A stretch of DNA of 64,000 nucleotides from Hyperoodon ampullatus (taxonomy: Eukaryota; Chordata; Mammalia; Artiodactyla; Ziphiidae), in the NCBI GenBank assembly GCA_949752795.1, contig OX457072.1, positions 248,001 to 312,000 of the forward strand, read 5' to 3'. The position numbers and the translations under genes were made by a program. Below are positions 1 to 11,758 of the stretch, in pieces; the stretch's first letter is position 1, and each line of letters opens with the position of its first letter. Below the pieces are notes generated by a model that worked only from the letters and a program-made list of their open reading frames with translations, was not told the DNA's origin and made no database searches.

Positions 1-928
1 AGACAAAGCATTAATCTCCAAAATATATACACAGCTCATGCAGCTCAGTATTTAAAAAAACAGACAACCCAATCCAAAAATGGGCAGAAGACCTAAATAG
101 ACATTTCTCCAAAGAAGACATACAGATGACCGAGAAGCACATGAAAAGCTGCTCAACATCACTAATTATGAGAGAAATGCAAATCAAAACTACAATGAGG
201 TATCACCTCACACCAGTTAGAATGGGCATCATCAGAAAATCTACAAACAGCAAATGCTGGAGAGGGTGTGGAGAAAAGGGAACCGTCTTTCACTGTTGGT
301 GGGAATGTAAATTGATACAGCCACCATGGAGAACAGTATGGAGGTTCCTTAAAAAACTAAAAATAGAATTACCATATGATCCAGCAATCCCACTACTGGG
401 CATATACCCAGAGAAAACCATAATTCAAAAAAACACATACACCCCAGTGTTCGTTGCAGCACTATTTACAATAGCCAGGTCATGGAAGCAACCTAAATGC
501 CCATTGACAGATGAATGGATAAAGAAGATGTACATATATACAATGGAATGTTACTCAGCCATAAAAAGGAACGAAATTGGGTCATTTGTTGAGATGTGGA
601 TGGATCTAGAGACTGTCATACAGAGTGAAGTAAGTCAGAAAGAGAAAAACAAATATCGTATATTAACGCATATATGTGGAACCTAGAAACATGGTACAGA
701 TGTACCGGTTTACAGGGCAGAAATTGAGACCCAGATATAGAGAACAAATGTATGGACCCCAAGAGGGGGAAGTGGCGGGGGGCTGGTGGCGGTGGTGTGA
801 TGAATTGGGCGATTGGGATTGACATGTATACACTGATGTGTATAAAATTGATGACTAATAAGAACCTGCTGTATAAAAAAGTAAATTTAAAAAAATTCAA
901 AAAAAATTTGAATTAAAAAAAAAAAAAC
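1..928 (+). mobile_element. 5'-truncated young L1: ORF2 end, 3' UTR and A-rich tail
   Basis: This is the 3' end of a LINE-1 that enters from the left edge of the window. It runs from the C-terminal part of ORF2 through a purine-rich 3' UTR with a G-rich run near 762-795, and ends in A-rich sequence at about 882-928. The open frame is long and little decayed, so the copy is fairly young. The same subfamily appears in opposite orientation at 61.26-62.12 kb. The 5' end and the TSD lie outside the window. Confidence 0.93.
126..686 (+). pseudogene. L1 ORF2p C-terminal fragment (partial, inactive)
   Basis: This frame encodes the C-terminal end of the L1 ORF2 protein, whose full form carries endonuclease and reverse transcriptase and copies L1 RNA into DNA at the target site. 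Only the tail is present here, so it cannot act alone. The Cys-rich knuckle is intact, with Cys44, Cys48, His56 and Cys61 (counting from Met1 at 126) spaced C-x3-C-x7-H-x4-C. The typical ending is also seen, with the [14 protein letters not shown] segment and a stop at 684-686. The Met at 126 is internal to ORF2, not a true start. The frame is open back to about position 54, where a one-base shift after the MQLS segment disconnects it from upstream ORF2. It is not expected to have a host function. Confidence 0.9.
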
Positions 929-1779
929 TGAGCAGCATTTGGGAAAATGGGTGAAGTCTGTCCAGAGCACTGTGAGAACTATGCTAGTTTCTTTAGTGTT
1001 TGCCATCTAGTTTCTCTTAGTTTGGTTTTTGTTTTGTTTTTTGGGTTTTTTTTAATGATGTGTGTTTGTCACCTGGCTTTATTCTAAGGCAGAAAGCTTA
1101 AGGTATTTCAAATTCCAAAACATTGTGTCCCACTATGCTTTGAACTTTTAAAGGAATCAGAGTAAAAAGAGAATGTGGCCATCAGCTTAAACAGGTGAAT
1201 TCATTTTCATTTGAGGCTCAGGATGGAAGAAGAAGTAAAATAATATCTTGGAGAATTTCTCCCCTTGTTTTACCAGTATTTGCGTTTTGAATCTACCTAA
1301 TGAATTAAAATACATCCATTCACTATTAATGGGAGCTGCGTGGTGCCAGATATTGTGCTAGGCAGTGAAGATTCAGAGGTCGAATATAAAAAAAGAGAAG
1401 GTGGGTTTAGTATACAAAGCAGAAGATTAGGAAGAAAGTGATTTAAGCAGTTATTTTCTTTAAAATGTTATCAAACAGTGTTCATAGAATTGCTTAAATT
1501 CTGTATCTAGATACAAACATGATTGTCTCTTAGTGTGAAGGTTAAATATTTGATTAGATGAGTACATCCTAATTTAATAATTCAAGGGGGAAATGTCCAA
1601 AATCCCTAGATGTAATAGCATGTGTCATTTTATTAACATGTAAGACTTGTACTTGAAACTCTCCAGTTCTTACAAAGAGGAAATTCTAAGCATTCTGTGC
1701 AGTAGTGTTAGTTGTGAGCTGGTGGATGATGTCAAATGTTAAATGGTCAACAGCTTCATTCATGTATTCCTTATTCTTC
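929..1779. other. Gene-free AT-rich interval
   Basis: I see no gene here. The stretch at about 1,313-1,385 resembles the widely dispersed ancient mammalian repeat that reads like 'gtgccaggcactgtgctaggc', but I cannot name the family. The rest looks like single-copy AT-rich DNA. Confidence 0.5.
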
Positions 1780-2284
1780 ATTCTTTTTTTTAATTGAAAT
1801 ATATTTGATGTATAACATTGTATAAACTTAAGATATACAACATGTTGATTTCATACACTTCTATATTGCAGTATGATTGCCATTGTAGCAATAGTTAGCA
1901 CCTCTGTCACTTCGCATAAGTATTCTTTCTTTTTAGTGGTAGGAATAACTAAGTTCAAGTCTCTTAGAAAGTTTGATGATTATAATACCATATGGTTGTC
2001 TGTAATCACTGTACTGTGCATTACATCTCTAGGATTTATTTACTACTCATTGTAAGTTTGTACCCTTAAACAACATCTATCCCACCTACCCACTGTCCCC
2101 TGGTAACCACCATTTTACTGTCTGTTTTATGAGTTTGGCTTATTAGATTCCACATATAATTGATATCATACAGTATTTGTCTTTCTTTGTTTGACTTGTT
2201 TCACTTAGTGTAATGTCTTCACGTTTCGTCCACGTTGTCACAAATGGCAGGATGTTCTTCTTTCTCACGGCTGAATAATATTCC

Positions 2285-2286
<2 letters not shown>

Positions 2287-2320
<34 letters not shown>
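2287..2320. repeat. (GT)17 microsatellite inside L1
   Basis: A perfect dinucleotide run of 34 bp, followed by TATGTATATG. It sits between the L1 segments that usually read GATGTGGT and CAATGGAAT in the sense orientation. Confidence 0.98.
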
Positions 2321-2325
<5 letters not shown>

Positions 2326-2789
2326 ATATGTACCCACCATATCTTCCTTATCCATTCATCTGTTGATGGGCACCTGGGTTGTTTCCACGTACTGGCTTTT
2401 GTAAATAATGCTGCAGTAAATATGGGAGTGCATATATTTCTTCAATATCATGTTTTAATTTCTTTGGGGTATATACCCAGAAGTGAAATTGCTGGATCAT
2501 ACGGTAGTTCTATCTTGAAGTTTTTGAGGAACCTCCATACTGTTCTCCATAGTGCCTGTACCAATTTACATTCCCACAAATAGTGCAGGAGGGTTCGCTT
2601 TTCTCCACACCTTCTCCAGCATTTGTTATTTGTAGACTTTTTAATGATGGCCATTCTGACTGGTGTGAGGTGGTACCTCATTTTAGTTTTGATTTGCATC
2701 TCTCTAATAATTATCAGTGATGAACATCTTTTCAGGTGCCTATTGGCCCATCTGTATGTCTTCTTTGGAGAAATGTCTATTTAGGTCTT

Positions 2790-3035
2790 TGCCCATTTTT
2801 TTTTTTTTCTTTCTTTTTTTTTTTTTTTTTTTTGGTATGCGGGCCTCTCCCTGTTGTGGCCTCTCCCATTGTGGAGCACAGGCTCCGGACGCGCAGGCTC
2901 AGCAGCCATGGCTCACGGGCCTAGCCGCTTCGCGGCATGTGGGATCTTCCCGGACCGGGGCACGAACCCGTGTCCCCTGCATCGGCAGGCGGACTCTTAA
3001 CCACAGCGCCACCAGGGAAGCCCTGCCCATTTTTT
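2790..3035 (-). mobile_element. CHR-type SINE (short GAGAGGCC subtype) with TSD
   Basis: A tRNA-derived SINE in antisense: a T-rich tail at 2,802-2,834, then the body, ending in the reversed head GCCACCAGGGAAGCCC at 3,023. The TSD TGCCCATTTTTT is present at 2,790-2,801 and 3,024-3,035. It was inserted into the surrounding L1. A long plus-strand frame across it (2,717-3,037) is only SINE sequence. Confidence 0.95.
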
Positions 3036-3180
3036 GATTGGGTTTGTTTTTTTGATATTGAGTTGTATGAGCTGTTGTATATTTTGGAAATCATGGGCTT
3101 GTCTGATTTTTGAACTGATTTTTAAATTATGTCTTTAGATCTTTGGTCAGTTATTTCCTTTGAAGTAAGCCTTATTATGT

Positions 3181-4740
3181 GTTGTTTTGTTTTACCTGTT
3201 AGAAATCCTTATATCATCTAGCACATATTAACTCTACCCCTTTTACTTCCTACTGTTCAACAGATTTAACAGAAAATGGCAGCGTAAAAGATAACCTATG
3301 AAGCCAGTCCACACCCCAGACAGGGCAGGGTAATTGCTTCTCCTGATTGAATAAGCCCTGAGTAATACTCCCTGTAGTACCAAGTAGTTCCCCTCTGCCG
3401 ACCCTCAGCTCCCTGTAGCTGCCACCCTGAAAGCAATCAGCCTAGAGGAAGAGATAGACCATTTAGGATAAGTGGTCACACAGATTATTCCCCAAGGAGG
3501 TGAGCAAGAAGCTGAACTCTAAAGACAAGACAAGGGAGTTGATAGACAATACCATTGTTTTTTCTCTACAGAAGAAATTACGTGAAATTTATGTGTGTGT
3601 TCCTTTTTCTAAGGAGAGGATCCCTTTACACCCAGTTGTCACGATGGTCTGTGACCCAAAATAAAATCAACAGTTGCTGCTGTAAGGCCATTGAGGCATG
3701 TTATAATCATGATCTAAAACCCTTGCTCTCCTTCCGATCAGTCCGATGGCTCATGTACATTCTTAGAAGACGTTAGGAGGCTGGTGGGGTAGAGTTGGCG
3801 TTTTACCTAGAAAAAGCTCTCAAACCTTCACCCCTCGAATTTGAACCTGGTAAATTACCAAATAGAGCCTCCCACTAAAAATGTTGTTGCTTCTTTACCA
3901 AGTTATCAAACTATTTCTGTGATTGTCATTTCCAGAATAATTTGATTCAACTGGTTTTCAAGAATGAATTTATGTGGTTGGAAGTACAGGAGTTTGCCAC
4001 AAAGGGAAGACAGACTGAATGCCTGGCACATGACCTGACACAAAGAAATCATTAGATAAAAGCGTGGAGAAGAAGTTCTGCTTTCTTTTCACCAAAGTCA
4101 GGAGCTGGATAGAAACAGTCGTAGTAATGATAACAGTAACTTTTGGTGAGAGCTTACTTGTCTTGTAAGCTCTTTATATACATTAACACTTTGAGGGAAA
4201 AGGATGCGTTCCCCCTGCAGCACTCAGTCTGTGGGGTGGGGGGATGGATGTTTGCTTACTGCTCTCTGGAGCTGCTGTGATTGGTTGGTAAGGTTTAAAC
4301 AAGGTGGCCCAGGTCACCTAGGGTGAGCTCAGCTGCTCTTGTGTGTTGTGCCCCCATCACTGGCGCTGCCTCCACCCAGAGCAGAACACGGTAGGAGGGG
4401 CCACGACCCTGGCCCCTTTGTCCTCCTGTGCCTCCTGCTGTTGAGTCACTCAAGGCTTGATTGCCTCAGACAGGTGTGGCTGGGAGAGAGACAGTTCTAG
4501 ACATACAGAAGCCAAGGAGTCAAAACTAGGGGTCAGAAAACTGGTACTAGACACAGTTGTGATCCTTTATTAGAAAAGATTTGCTCTACTGGACAACTAT
4601 AGAAATTTGAATATGGACAACATTTTAGATTATAGTATTGTAGCAATGTCTAATTTCCTTAATATATTCATTGTTCTGTGGTTTTCCAAAGGAATGACCT
4701 TGTTCTTAGGAATGAATACATCCAGTGGTATTTGAGATTA
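3181..4740. other. Gene-free interval
   Basis: No gene or exon is supported. A short MIR-like stretch occurs at about 4,140-4,200 (AAGCTCTTTATATACATTAAC). The 4,250-4,480 part is more GC-rich and has no long frame. A 73-codon frame at 3,555-3,776 has no recognisable domain. Confidence 0.5.
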
Positions 4741-5717
4741 AACGACCATTCAACAAGCTGATTTGAAAGTTTATGTAGAGAGGCAAAAGACCCAGAATAG
4801 CCAACACAGTATTGAAGGAGAAGAACAAGGTTGGAGGACTGACACTGCCCGTCATCAAGACTTACTTGAAGAACAAAATCTACAGTAATCAAGACAGTGT
4901 GGTATTGCTGAAAGAGTAGACAGATACATCAATGGAATGGAATAAAGAGCCCGGAAATAGACTCACAGATATATAGTCTAGTGATCTTTGACAGAGGACA
5001 AAAGACAATACAGTGGAGCAAAGATAATCTCATCAACAAATGGTGCTGGAACAACTGGAGATACATATGCAAAAAAAATAAATGTAGACACGTGGTTTAC
5101 ATCCTTCTTGAACGTTAACTGAAAACGGAATACAGACTTCTGTAAAATGTACAGACCCCCTAGGAGATGACATAGGAGAAAACGTTGATGACCTGGATGT
5201 GGCAGTGACTTTCTAGATGCAACATCAGAGGTACGATCCATGAAAGAAAAAATGGATAAACTGGACATAATTAAAATTAAAAACTTTTGCTCTGTGAGAA
5301 ACAATATCAAGAGAATGAGAAGATAAGCCACAGATAGGGAGAAAATATTTGCAAGTGACAAATCTGATAAAAGACTGTTATCTGAAATTCCAAAGAACTC
5401 TTAAAACTCGACAATAAGAACAAAACAAAACAACCTAACTTAAAAATGGGCCGAAGAACTTAAAAGACACCTCACCAGAGAAAATATATACACAGCTGGC
5501 AAATAAATACATGAAAAGATGCTGCACATCATGTCGTCAGGGAAGTGCAGATTCAAACAGCAGTGAGACACCACAACATACCTGTTAGACTGGCCAAAGC
5601 CCACACACTGACAGCACCAGATGCTGGTGAGGATGTGGAGCAGCGGGAACTCTCCTCATTGCTGGTGGGGATGCAGAATGGTGCAGAGCCCCTGTGGACA
5701 GTTTGGCAGTTTCTTAC

Positions 5718-6144
5718 AAAATTAAACATAGCTTGGGCTTCCCTGTTGGCGCAGTGGTTAAGAATCTGCCTGCCAACGCAGGGGACACGGGTTTGAGCCC
5801 TGGTCCGGGAAGATCCCACATGCTGCGGAGCAGCTAAGCCCGTGTGCCACGACTACTGAGCCTGCGCTCTAGAGCCCGTGAGGCACAACTACTGAAGCCC
5901 GCAAGCCACAACTACTGAAACCCGTGCACCTAGAGCCCGTGCTCCGCAACAAGAGAAGCCACCACAATGAGAAGCCCGCGCACCGCAACGAAGAGTAGCC
6001 CCCGCTCGCTACAATTAGAGAAAGCCCACGCGCAGCAACAAAGACCCAACGCAGCCATAAATAAATAAGTAAGTAAGTAAGTAAGTAAATAAGTAAATGG
6101 TCTATTTTTTTAAAAAAAACTTCTATAAAAAAAATTAAACATAG
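5718..6144 (+). mobile_element. Long CHR-type SINE with TSD
   Basis: Head GGGCTTCCCTGTTGGCGCAG at 5,735, then the tRNA-like portion, then several units of the form 'GCCACAACTACTGAAGCCCG', ending in a (TAAG)n/(TAAA)n and A-rich tail. A perfect TSD AAAATTAAACATAG is at 5,718-5,731 and 6,131-6,144. The insertion is within the older L1. Confidence 0.96.
6059..6097. repeat. (TAAG)n/(TAAA)n simple repeat in SINE tail
   Basis: Tetranucleotide repeats reading AAATAAGTAAGTAAGTAAG and related units form the 3' tail of the SINE. Such tails are often length-polymorphic. Confidence 0.9.
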
Positions 6145-6696
6145 TCTTACCATACAGTCCAGCAGTCATGCTCCATAGTATTGATATTTACCCAAAGGAG
6201 TTGAAAACTTATGTCCACGTGAACACCTGCAAATGGATGTTCATAGCAGCTTTATTCATAATTACCAAAACTTGGAAGCAGCCAAGACTTCCTTCAATAG
6301 GTGAATGGATACATAAACTTTGGCTCATCTAGAAAATATAATATTATTCGACACTAAAAGAATATGAACTATCAAGCCATGAACCTTATTGAGGAGGAAC
6401 CTTAAATGCATATTACTAAGTGAAAGAAGCCAATTAAAAAAGGCTACAGACTGTATAATTCCAATTCTATGACGTTCTGGAAAAGGCAGAAACTGTGGAG
6501 GCAGTAAAAAGATCATTGGTTGCCAGGGGTTATGGGAGAAGAGGAGGAGCACAGAAAATTTTTAGAGCAGGAAAAATGTACTATGTGGTGCTGTAATGAT
6601 GGGTACATGTCATTCATTATGCCTTTGTCTGAATCCATAGGATATGCAACACCAAGAGTGAACCATACTGTAAGGATGATTATGACGTGTCAATGT

Positions 6697-6765
6697 AGGT
6701 TGTAGCAAATGTACCAGTTTTGCTGTAGCAAAAGTACCACTCTGTTGTAGCAGATGTACCACTAT
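6697..6765 (+). repeat. Three-copy imperfect tandem in L1 3' UTR
   Basis: The unit TGTAGCAAATGTACCA plus a short linker occurs three times with small changes. It lies in the 3' UTR of the old L1, so it is probably an element feature rather than a host feature. Confidence 0.7.
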
Positions 6766-6905
6766 GTTGGGGGCATGCAGATAATGGGGAAGCTACACAT
6801 GTGTAGCGGCAGTGAGTATATGGAATGTCTCCGAGCTTTCCCTTCAGTTTTGCTGTGACCTAAAAGTGATCTAAAAAAATTAAGTCTTAATAAAAAAATT
6901 TTTAA

Positions 6906-8320
6906 TGACCATTATGTCTGTAGTTTACTCTCTGTGGTCGAGCAAAATAATTGTAATAGTAACTAACAACTGCAATGGCAGTAATGTGTATGTGCACATG
7001 TATTTGGAAAGGGTGATAAAGCAGCTCTGGTGAAAGAAAGGTTCACTGTCCACAAATCTAGGTCAGGAGTGCAAGAGTGCCTTGCATATTTTCTGTAAGT
7101 CTGAAAATATTTCAAAGGAAAATATTGAGGCAGAGAGGCTATCATAGAAAGCCACAAAACCTAGTTCCAGAGAGCAAAGAACGTAACTTAGATGGAAGTA
7201 TGGGAGACTGGGGGTAGCTGCTCAGAGCAGTTTTCTTTGCTGTTTGTCTTGGTGTTCCAGAAGGGCACAGGGCATGGGCTTACAGAGATTTAAAGTAATT
7301 TCATATCAAGGTCTCTGAGCATGCAACCACCTGCAGAGACATGGAAAGAAACTAGGCCACAGAAGGCCAGGCAGTATGGGAGGGGGCAAGGCCTCTACCT
7401 TTAACCACTGTGACGCCACTCCTGGTTAGTTCCAAGGATCCTTCAAGCCCAGAAGCCCTTGTTCCCTAACCTGGAAAACAAGTAACTACACCCCTGTGCA
7501 TCAGAGTTGTCCCCTCCCCATGCCACACGTGCAGAAACAGGGCATGATGTGTTACGAGTGGCCCATGCTGCCCACACTGCTACTTGTATTCCTCCCAAGC
7601 TATAAAATCAACATCTTGCAAAACAGATGGGCTTCTCACCAAGGCTCTTTCCTCTGTAGAGGGGTTGGGTTTGAAAATCTGTCAGCTCTTTCATCTCTGA
7701 GAAACGGGTCAGCCACAGTGCATTTTAGCCCTAATGAATTCACCTCTTGCACCTGATGATTGGGGGAGGCAGTGGTTAGTATGGAGCCCCAAATCATAAG
7801 TGACAAGTGCCAGAGTCCTCACAGACTGTCTCTGCAGGATGGCTCTGTGATTCCCTTTCTTTTCAACCTTCACTTATTTTTTTACTCCCTGCCTGAGTTG
7901 TACAGAGACTTCCAGCTGGTTACCTATTCGCTTTTGGGTCCTTCTTCCTTCAAGCCATTTGTGTCCCACTGCTAGTGTTGCCACAGCCCTGAGATAAATT
8001 CCGGAAGCATAGCTTTGGCCATGCTGCCCATCTGCCCAGAAATCTCAGGTAGCTCCTTGAGGTGCCCAGGAGTAGAGCCTGCCTCTCAGTGACAGGTTAT
8101 GGTTCCCTCATTCACCTTTTCCAAGTGCATTTTCTGTTGCTCTGCTGCTTCTTCTGTGGCCCATTTAATGAACCAATTCAGTATTCCTGGTATTTCCCCC
8201 CTCACTCTGCCTGAAGTGTCTTAACTCTTCATTGAAGACATGCTCATGAAGTTTGTTCTGATTCCTTCCAGCTGAATGGGCTCTTTCCAGTGTTGAACCC
8301 TTGTGGTTTGTTTGTTTTTT
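6906..8320. other. Gene-free interval, possibly holding an LTR-like segment
   Basis: No gene is supported. A TATAAA box (about 7,601) lies within a moderately GC-rich stretch at 7,250-7,990. Two adjacent plus-strand frames (7,496-7,756 and 7,760-7,975) have no recognisable domains. An old LTR is possible, but I find neither TG...CA ends nor a TSD. Confidence 0.4.
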
Positions 8321-8566
8321 AAAACTAGTGCCTTTCAGGGCTTCCCTGGTGGCGCAGTGGTTGAGAGTCCGCCTGCCGATGCCGGGGACATGGGTTCGTG
8401 CCCCGGTCCGGGAAGATCCCACATGCCGCGGAGCGGCTGGGCCCGTGAGCCATGGCCACTGGGTCTGTGCATCCGGAGCCTGTGCTCCGCAACGGGAGAG
8501 GCCATAACAGTGAGAGGCCTGCGTACTGCAAAACAAAAAAACAAAAAAAAAAACTAGTGCCTTTCA
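8321..8566 (+). mobile_element. CHR-type SINE (short subtype) with perfect 17-bp TSD
   Basis: Head GGGCTTCCCTGGTGGCGCAG from 8,338, followed by the body with GGCCCGTGAGCCATGGCCAC and GGAGAGGCCATAACAGTGAG, and an A-rich tail. The TSD AAAACTAGTGCCTTTCA is perfect at 8,321-8,337 and 8,550-8,566, which suggests a recent insertion. The overlapping frames on both strands are SINE-derived. Confidence 0.97.
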
Positions 8567-10224
8567 TACAACGTTTGTCGCATTCTCCTTAATTTAAGAG
8601 CTGTTACATAGGTTTGTCCTGTCTTCCTACTTTATAGATTGCTAGTGCTTTCAGAGTGGGAATATGGATATGGCACAGTGCTATGCATAAAACAGATCTT
8701 CATTTATAGAATTTGCTATAATTTGGAATGACATTGTAGAAAGACTTATTCCATTTAGGTTTAAAGTTGTTTGTTACTTTTAAATCTATAACCAATAAGA
8801 AAATCAGAGTTTATGCCACACATACCACTATTAGCTGTTTTAAGATAGTATTTAAAGAGATTTTAAAAATATATTTCCTGGAAAACATTTTAAAAAGAAA
8901 ATTAATGCTATGGGACTCCAAAATTAGGTTGTTCTTTTAAGTATTGTACTTTATAAACACTTCAGGATCAAACAGGAAAATATTAAATGTGGCCATTTCT
9001 TAATAGTAATTTTAAGAAACCTTGCCTTTCTCTTCCTGATATTTTTAAGGCCTATTTATTTTTCAGTATTACTGTAAAATAAAAGGTGAAAACTATGGTA
9101 CTGGTCCTAGGAGCAGAGGCCTGGAGCCTGGTGAGAGGTCAGCAGGCCCAGTGGTCTGCCCAGTCAGTGTAGGAGTGACGAGGGTCCACTTACTATGCTG
9201 AAGATGGCAAAGAAATCCTATTGTTTTTTTCCTCATTGGATTTAAAAATGGTCCATCTAGTGACAACTCTTTAAGAATACTTTTTCATCCAGGAGTTGAT
9301 ATTTTAAGTTTTTGGTCTTTTTTATATTATTTTTGTGGTAAGATTTTGTTCCTTTAGTAGATAGATATTTACTATTTGGAGTTAAAAGCAAAAATCTTTT
9401 TTTTTTTCCAAGTTAACATAAAGCTTCATTCACTATTAAATAGAACATCCCTTTAAAACAATTTAATGTTCCCTTCAAGAAGCAGACTGGGGAGGAGTAA
9501 ATTACAGAAGCATTCTTTAAAACTTCATTTTGGAAACAAATACATAAAATGGAAAAGTGTTGTGTATGATAATATATTGATACATGTGTGTCTTGTAGTC
9601 AGCTTTTAGGGTAATTCTTACTTATCAGCATCTGCAACTTTGAGAATGATTTTTTCCACGTTCTGTTAGGCTAGCTGTAATTTTGCTCTCTGCCTGGCTA
9701 TTTCCCGCCTGCTCTGCGATCCCCCACTGAGGGAGGGCCCTTTGGGCCAAGCCTCATCCCGGCGCTGGAACCCTGTCCCTCACATGGTCCCTCCTTGACG
9801 CCTCAGTGGTGGTGCTCTCCTTTGCCATTTTGCCATTTGTATGTAGTACCAGGTGGATTAGAAGAAGATTCAGGACATGTGTGTCATGGCATCTCTGAGA
9901 CCAACTGCTTGGGCTCTGTGGTTCATTTTTAGATGGTATTTGCTGTTTGCATTTGCCATTCATTCATTTTCATTCATTCTCAGATGGCTCTGATTTCAGA
10001 CATGACTTTATTGCTACGTCTCTGCAGTTTCATTTTTTAGTGAAAAAAACTCTCCGAAAGTCTCCTGTGGGGGCGGGGAGGGGGGGGCGGATAATGAGGG
10101 ATGAAGTATTTCTTTGCAGTTTTCCTAACTGTAGAGGTTGTGTTTAGTAAGAATTTAAATTTTCTTTTTAAAGATGTCTTTTAGAATCAGTTGTTTAGTG
10201 AGAAGTCCATGGTTTAAAAACACA
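8567..10224. other. Gene-free AT-rich interval with a G-rich patch
   Basis: No gene is supported. Most is AT-rich single-copy-looking sequence. Around 9,700-9,960 it becomes GC-richer. A short G-run block lies at 10,069-10,091. Confidence 0.5.
10069..10091 (+). other. Potential G-quadruplex-forming G-run block
   Basis: Runs of 5, 4 and 8 guanines separated by single bases, closed by a GG, meet the usual pattern for intramolecular G-quadruplex potential. It lies outside any recognised repeat. Function is unknown. Confidence 0.6.
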
Positions 10225-10480
10225 CTGTATTTTTTAGAGCAGTTTAGGGTCCATAGCAGAATTAAGCAGGAGACGCAGGGACTTCCCATTCACCACCTCC
10301 CCACACGCCCAGCCTCCCTCATGTCAGTTTTCCCCATCAGAGGGGTGCATTTCTTACAGCTGACAAACCTAGATGGACACACTGTCATCTCGCAATGTCC
10401 ACAGTTCATACTCGGGTTCACTCTGGGTGTTGTACATTCTATAGATTTGAACAAAGTTGTAAACTAACAAAATTTTGCAA
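10225..10480 (-). mobile_element. Old L1 3' UTR fragment
   Basis: The stretch from GAGCAGTTTAGGGTCCATAG through GGTGTTGTACATTCTATAGA matches the antisense 3' UTR layout of older mammalian L1M families. Both ends are degraded, and no ORF2 is attached. Confidence 0.65.
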
Positions 10481-10634
10481 ATTTATATGTATCCATATTT
10501 TTAGTGTAGTGTTTTCCAGAGACATAATAGACTCTAACCTATTGTCAGAGTTATCATAAAATGTCTTGTTTTGATGTTTGGACTACTGGTGAAGGACTTA
10601 TGACCTAGTCAATACTTCCTGTTAGGTTTATATT

Positions 10635-10864
10635 CCATGCAAATTTTTTTTTTTTTTTTTTTTGCGGTACGCGGGCCTCTCACTGTTGTGGCCTCTCCCG
10701 TTGTGGAGCACAGGCTCCGGACGTGCAGGCTCAGCGGCCATGGCTCACGGGCCCAGCTGCTCCGCGGCATGTGGGATCTTCCCGGACCGGGGCACGAACC
10801 TGTGTCCCCTGCATCGGCAGGCGGACTCTCAACCACTGTGCCACCAGGGAAACCCCATGCAAAT
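10635..10864 (-). mobile_element. CHR-type SINE (short subtype) with TSD
   Basis: T-rich tail from about 10,645, antisense body, and reversed head ending at 10,854. The TSD CCATGCAAAT is at 10,635-10,644 and 10,855-10,864. Three overlapping plus-strand frames are artefacts of the SINE. Confidence 0.95.
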
Positions 10865-11758
10865 ATTTTTTTAATTTAATACATGTTAGGGAAAATACTC
10901 ATATTTTCAAGTTACACTTTTAAAGACTTGTAAGGTAGTGAAAAGTCTTCCCAATACAAGAAGTTATAAATGGGATCTACCCAGGAGCCTACAAGAGACC
11001 TTTTGAACTGAAGAGCAATTTCTAAATTAATTTTTATTAATTTATGAAGGAAATTTACATTTTCTGAGAGGTAGCATTTTAAAATAGAGTATATCAGGGA
11101 GTATGTAAATAAATGTTACTGTAAAGAATTTTTTTTTGAATTACATTGAGACTGTGGAAGATTTGCTTAGATTGTCAGTCTTCATGATGACTGAATTTAC
11201 AAATCACAGTTGACTATCTAATTGGATCACTCCAGACAGAAGGGCCCTCCATAGGCTTCTGGGCTTGAAGAAGTGATGTTGAAAGTCAAAACAAACATTT
11301 AGTGGAGTCAGGGGCCAGATGATGTAAATAGAGTCCCTTCCCTGGCCTGGGTATCTTCCCTGGGACTTTGCTGGGTCCTTACTATTTATCTCCCCTCCTC
11401 CTCTTGTGAGGATCAAATGAGATCATAGGCCTGAAAATATTTCACAAACTGTGGAGCACAAGTATTTATATTAAGTGGCATGCCACTGTGCGTGGATCTT
11501 ACGATGGCTGTTGCAGTATGAGGTTAATGGAGACCCTCCTCTCTTCACACAGGCATGCAGGACTTCCCAAGTCCGTGGATTTCTTTCATTTTCACTTGAC
11601 AGGGTATTTGCTTGCCCTGCTAGTTCTTAGGATTAAAGTGAGATGCATCTTGTTTTTTAGTTCACCTTTGAAAAATTCTTGCATTTTTTAATAGGGTGTT
11701 CATTTGCATTATCTGGCCACAACTTATGTTTTCATTCCAGTGAAGGAGAAACGCCGTG
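10865..11758. other. Gene-free interval
   Basis: AT-rich sequence with no recognised repeat and no supported exon. A 70-codon minus-strand frame at 11,204-11,416 has no recognisable domain. Confidence 0.5.

Larger units (their letters stand above)
1780..3180 (-). mobile_element. L1 3' end (antisense), split by a SINE
   Basis: On the minus strand this is an L1 3' UTR followed, at higher coordinates, by the C-terminal part of ORF2. The minus-strand frame at 2,448-2,699 keeps the C-x3-C-x7-H-x4-C knuckle (CWRRC...H...C). The element is interrupted by a SINE at 2,802-3,023 and resumes to roughly 3,180, where similarity fades. A (GT)17 microsatellite lies inside it. The 3' UTR differs from that of the copy at 1-928, so this is an older subfamily. 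Confidence 0.88.
4741..6905 (+). mobile_element. Old L1 ORF2-3' UTR, split by a SINE
   Basis: The plus strand reads degraded L1 ORF2, including the stretch around 4,960-5,090 that encodes the LIFDRGQKTIQW-like and NKWCWNNW-like part downstream of the polymerase core. The C-terminal region and 3' UTR follow, ending in an A-rich tail at about 6,870-6,905. Stops and frameshifts are frequent. The SINE at 5,732-6,130 interrupts it with a clean TSD. The 3' UTR holds three imperfect copies of a TGTAGCAAATGTACCA-type unit at 6,697-6,765. Confidence 0.85.

Noticed and set aside
2717..3037. 106-codon plus-strand frame
   Set aside because: It lies almost wholly in the antisense SINE and its T-rich tail. 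The same peptide text recurs in other SINE copies at 14.7, 32.6 and 48.4 kb.
4978..5361. 127-codon minus-strand frame
   Set aside because: It is the antisense strand of L1 ORF2, which often has long open frames owing to its A-rich composition.
8338..8420. tRNA-like A and B box sequence in SINE heads
   Set aside because: These are tRNA-derived SINE promoters, not tRNA genes. No complete cloverleaf with an anticodon arm can be supported here or in the other copies.
8165..8567. Several frames of 68-123 codons on both strands
   Set aside because: All cover the SINE at 8,338-8,549. CpG- and GC-rich SINE bodies give long frames by chance.
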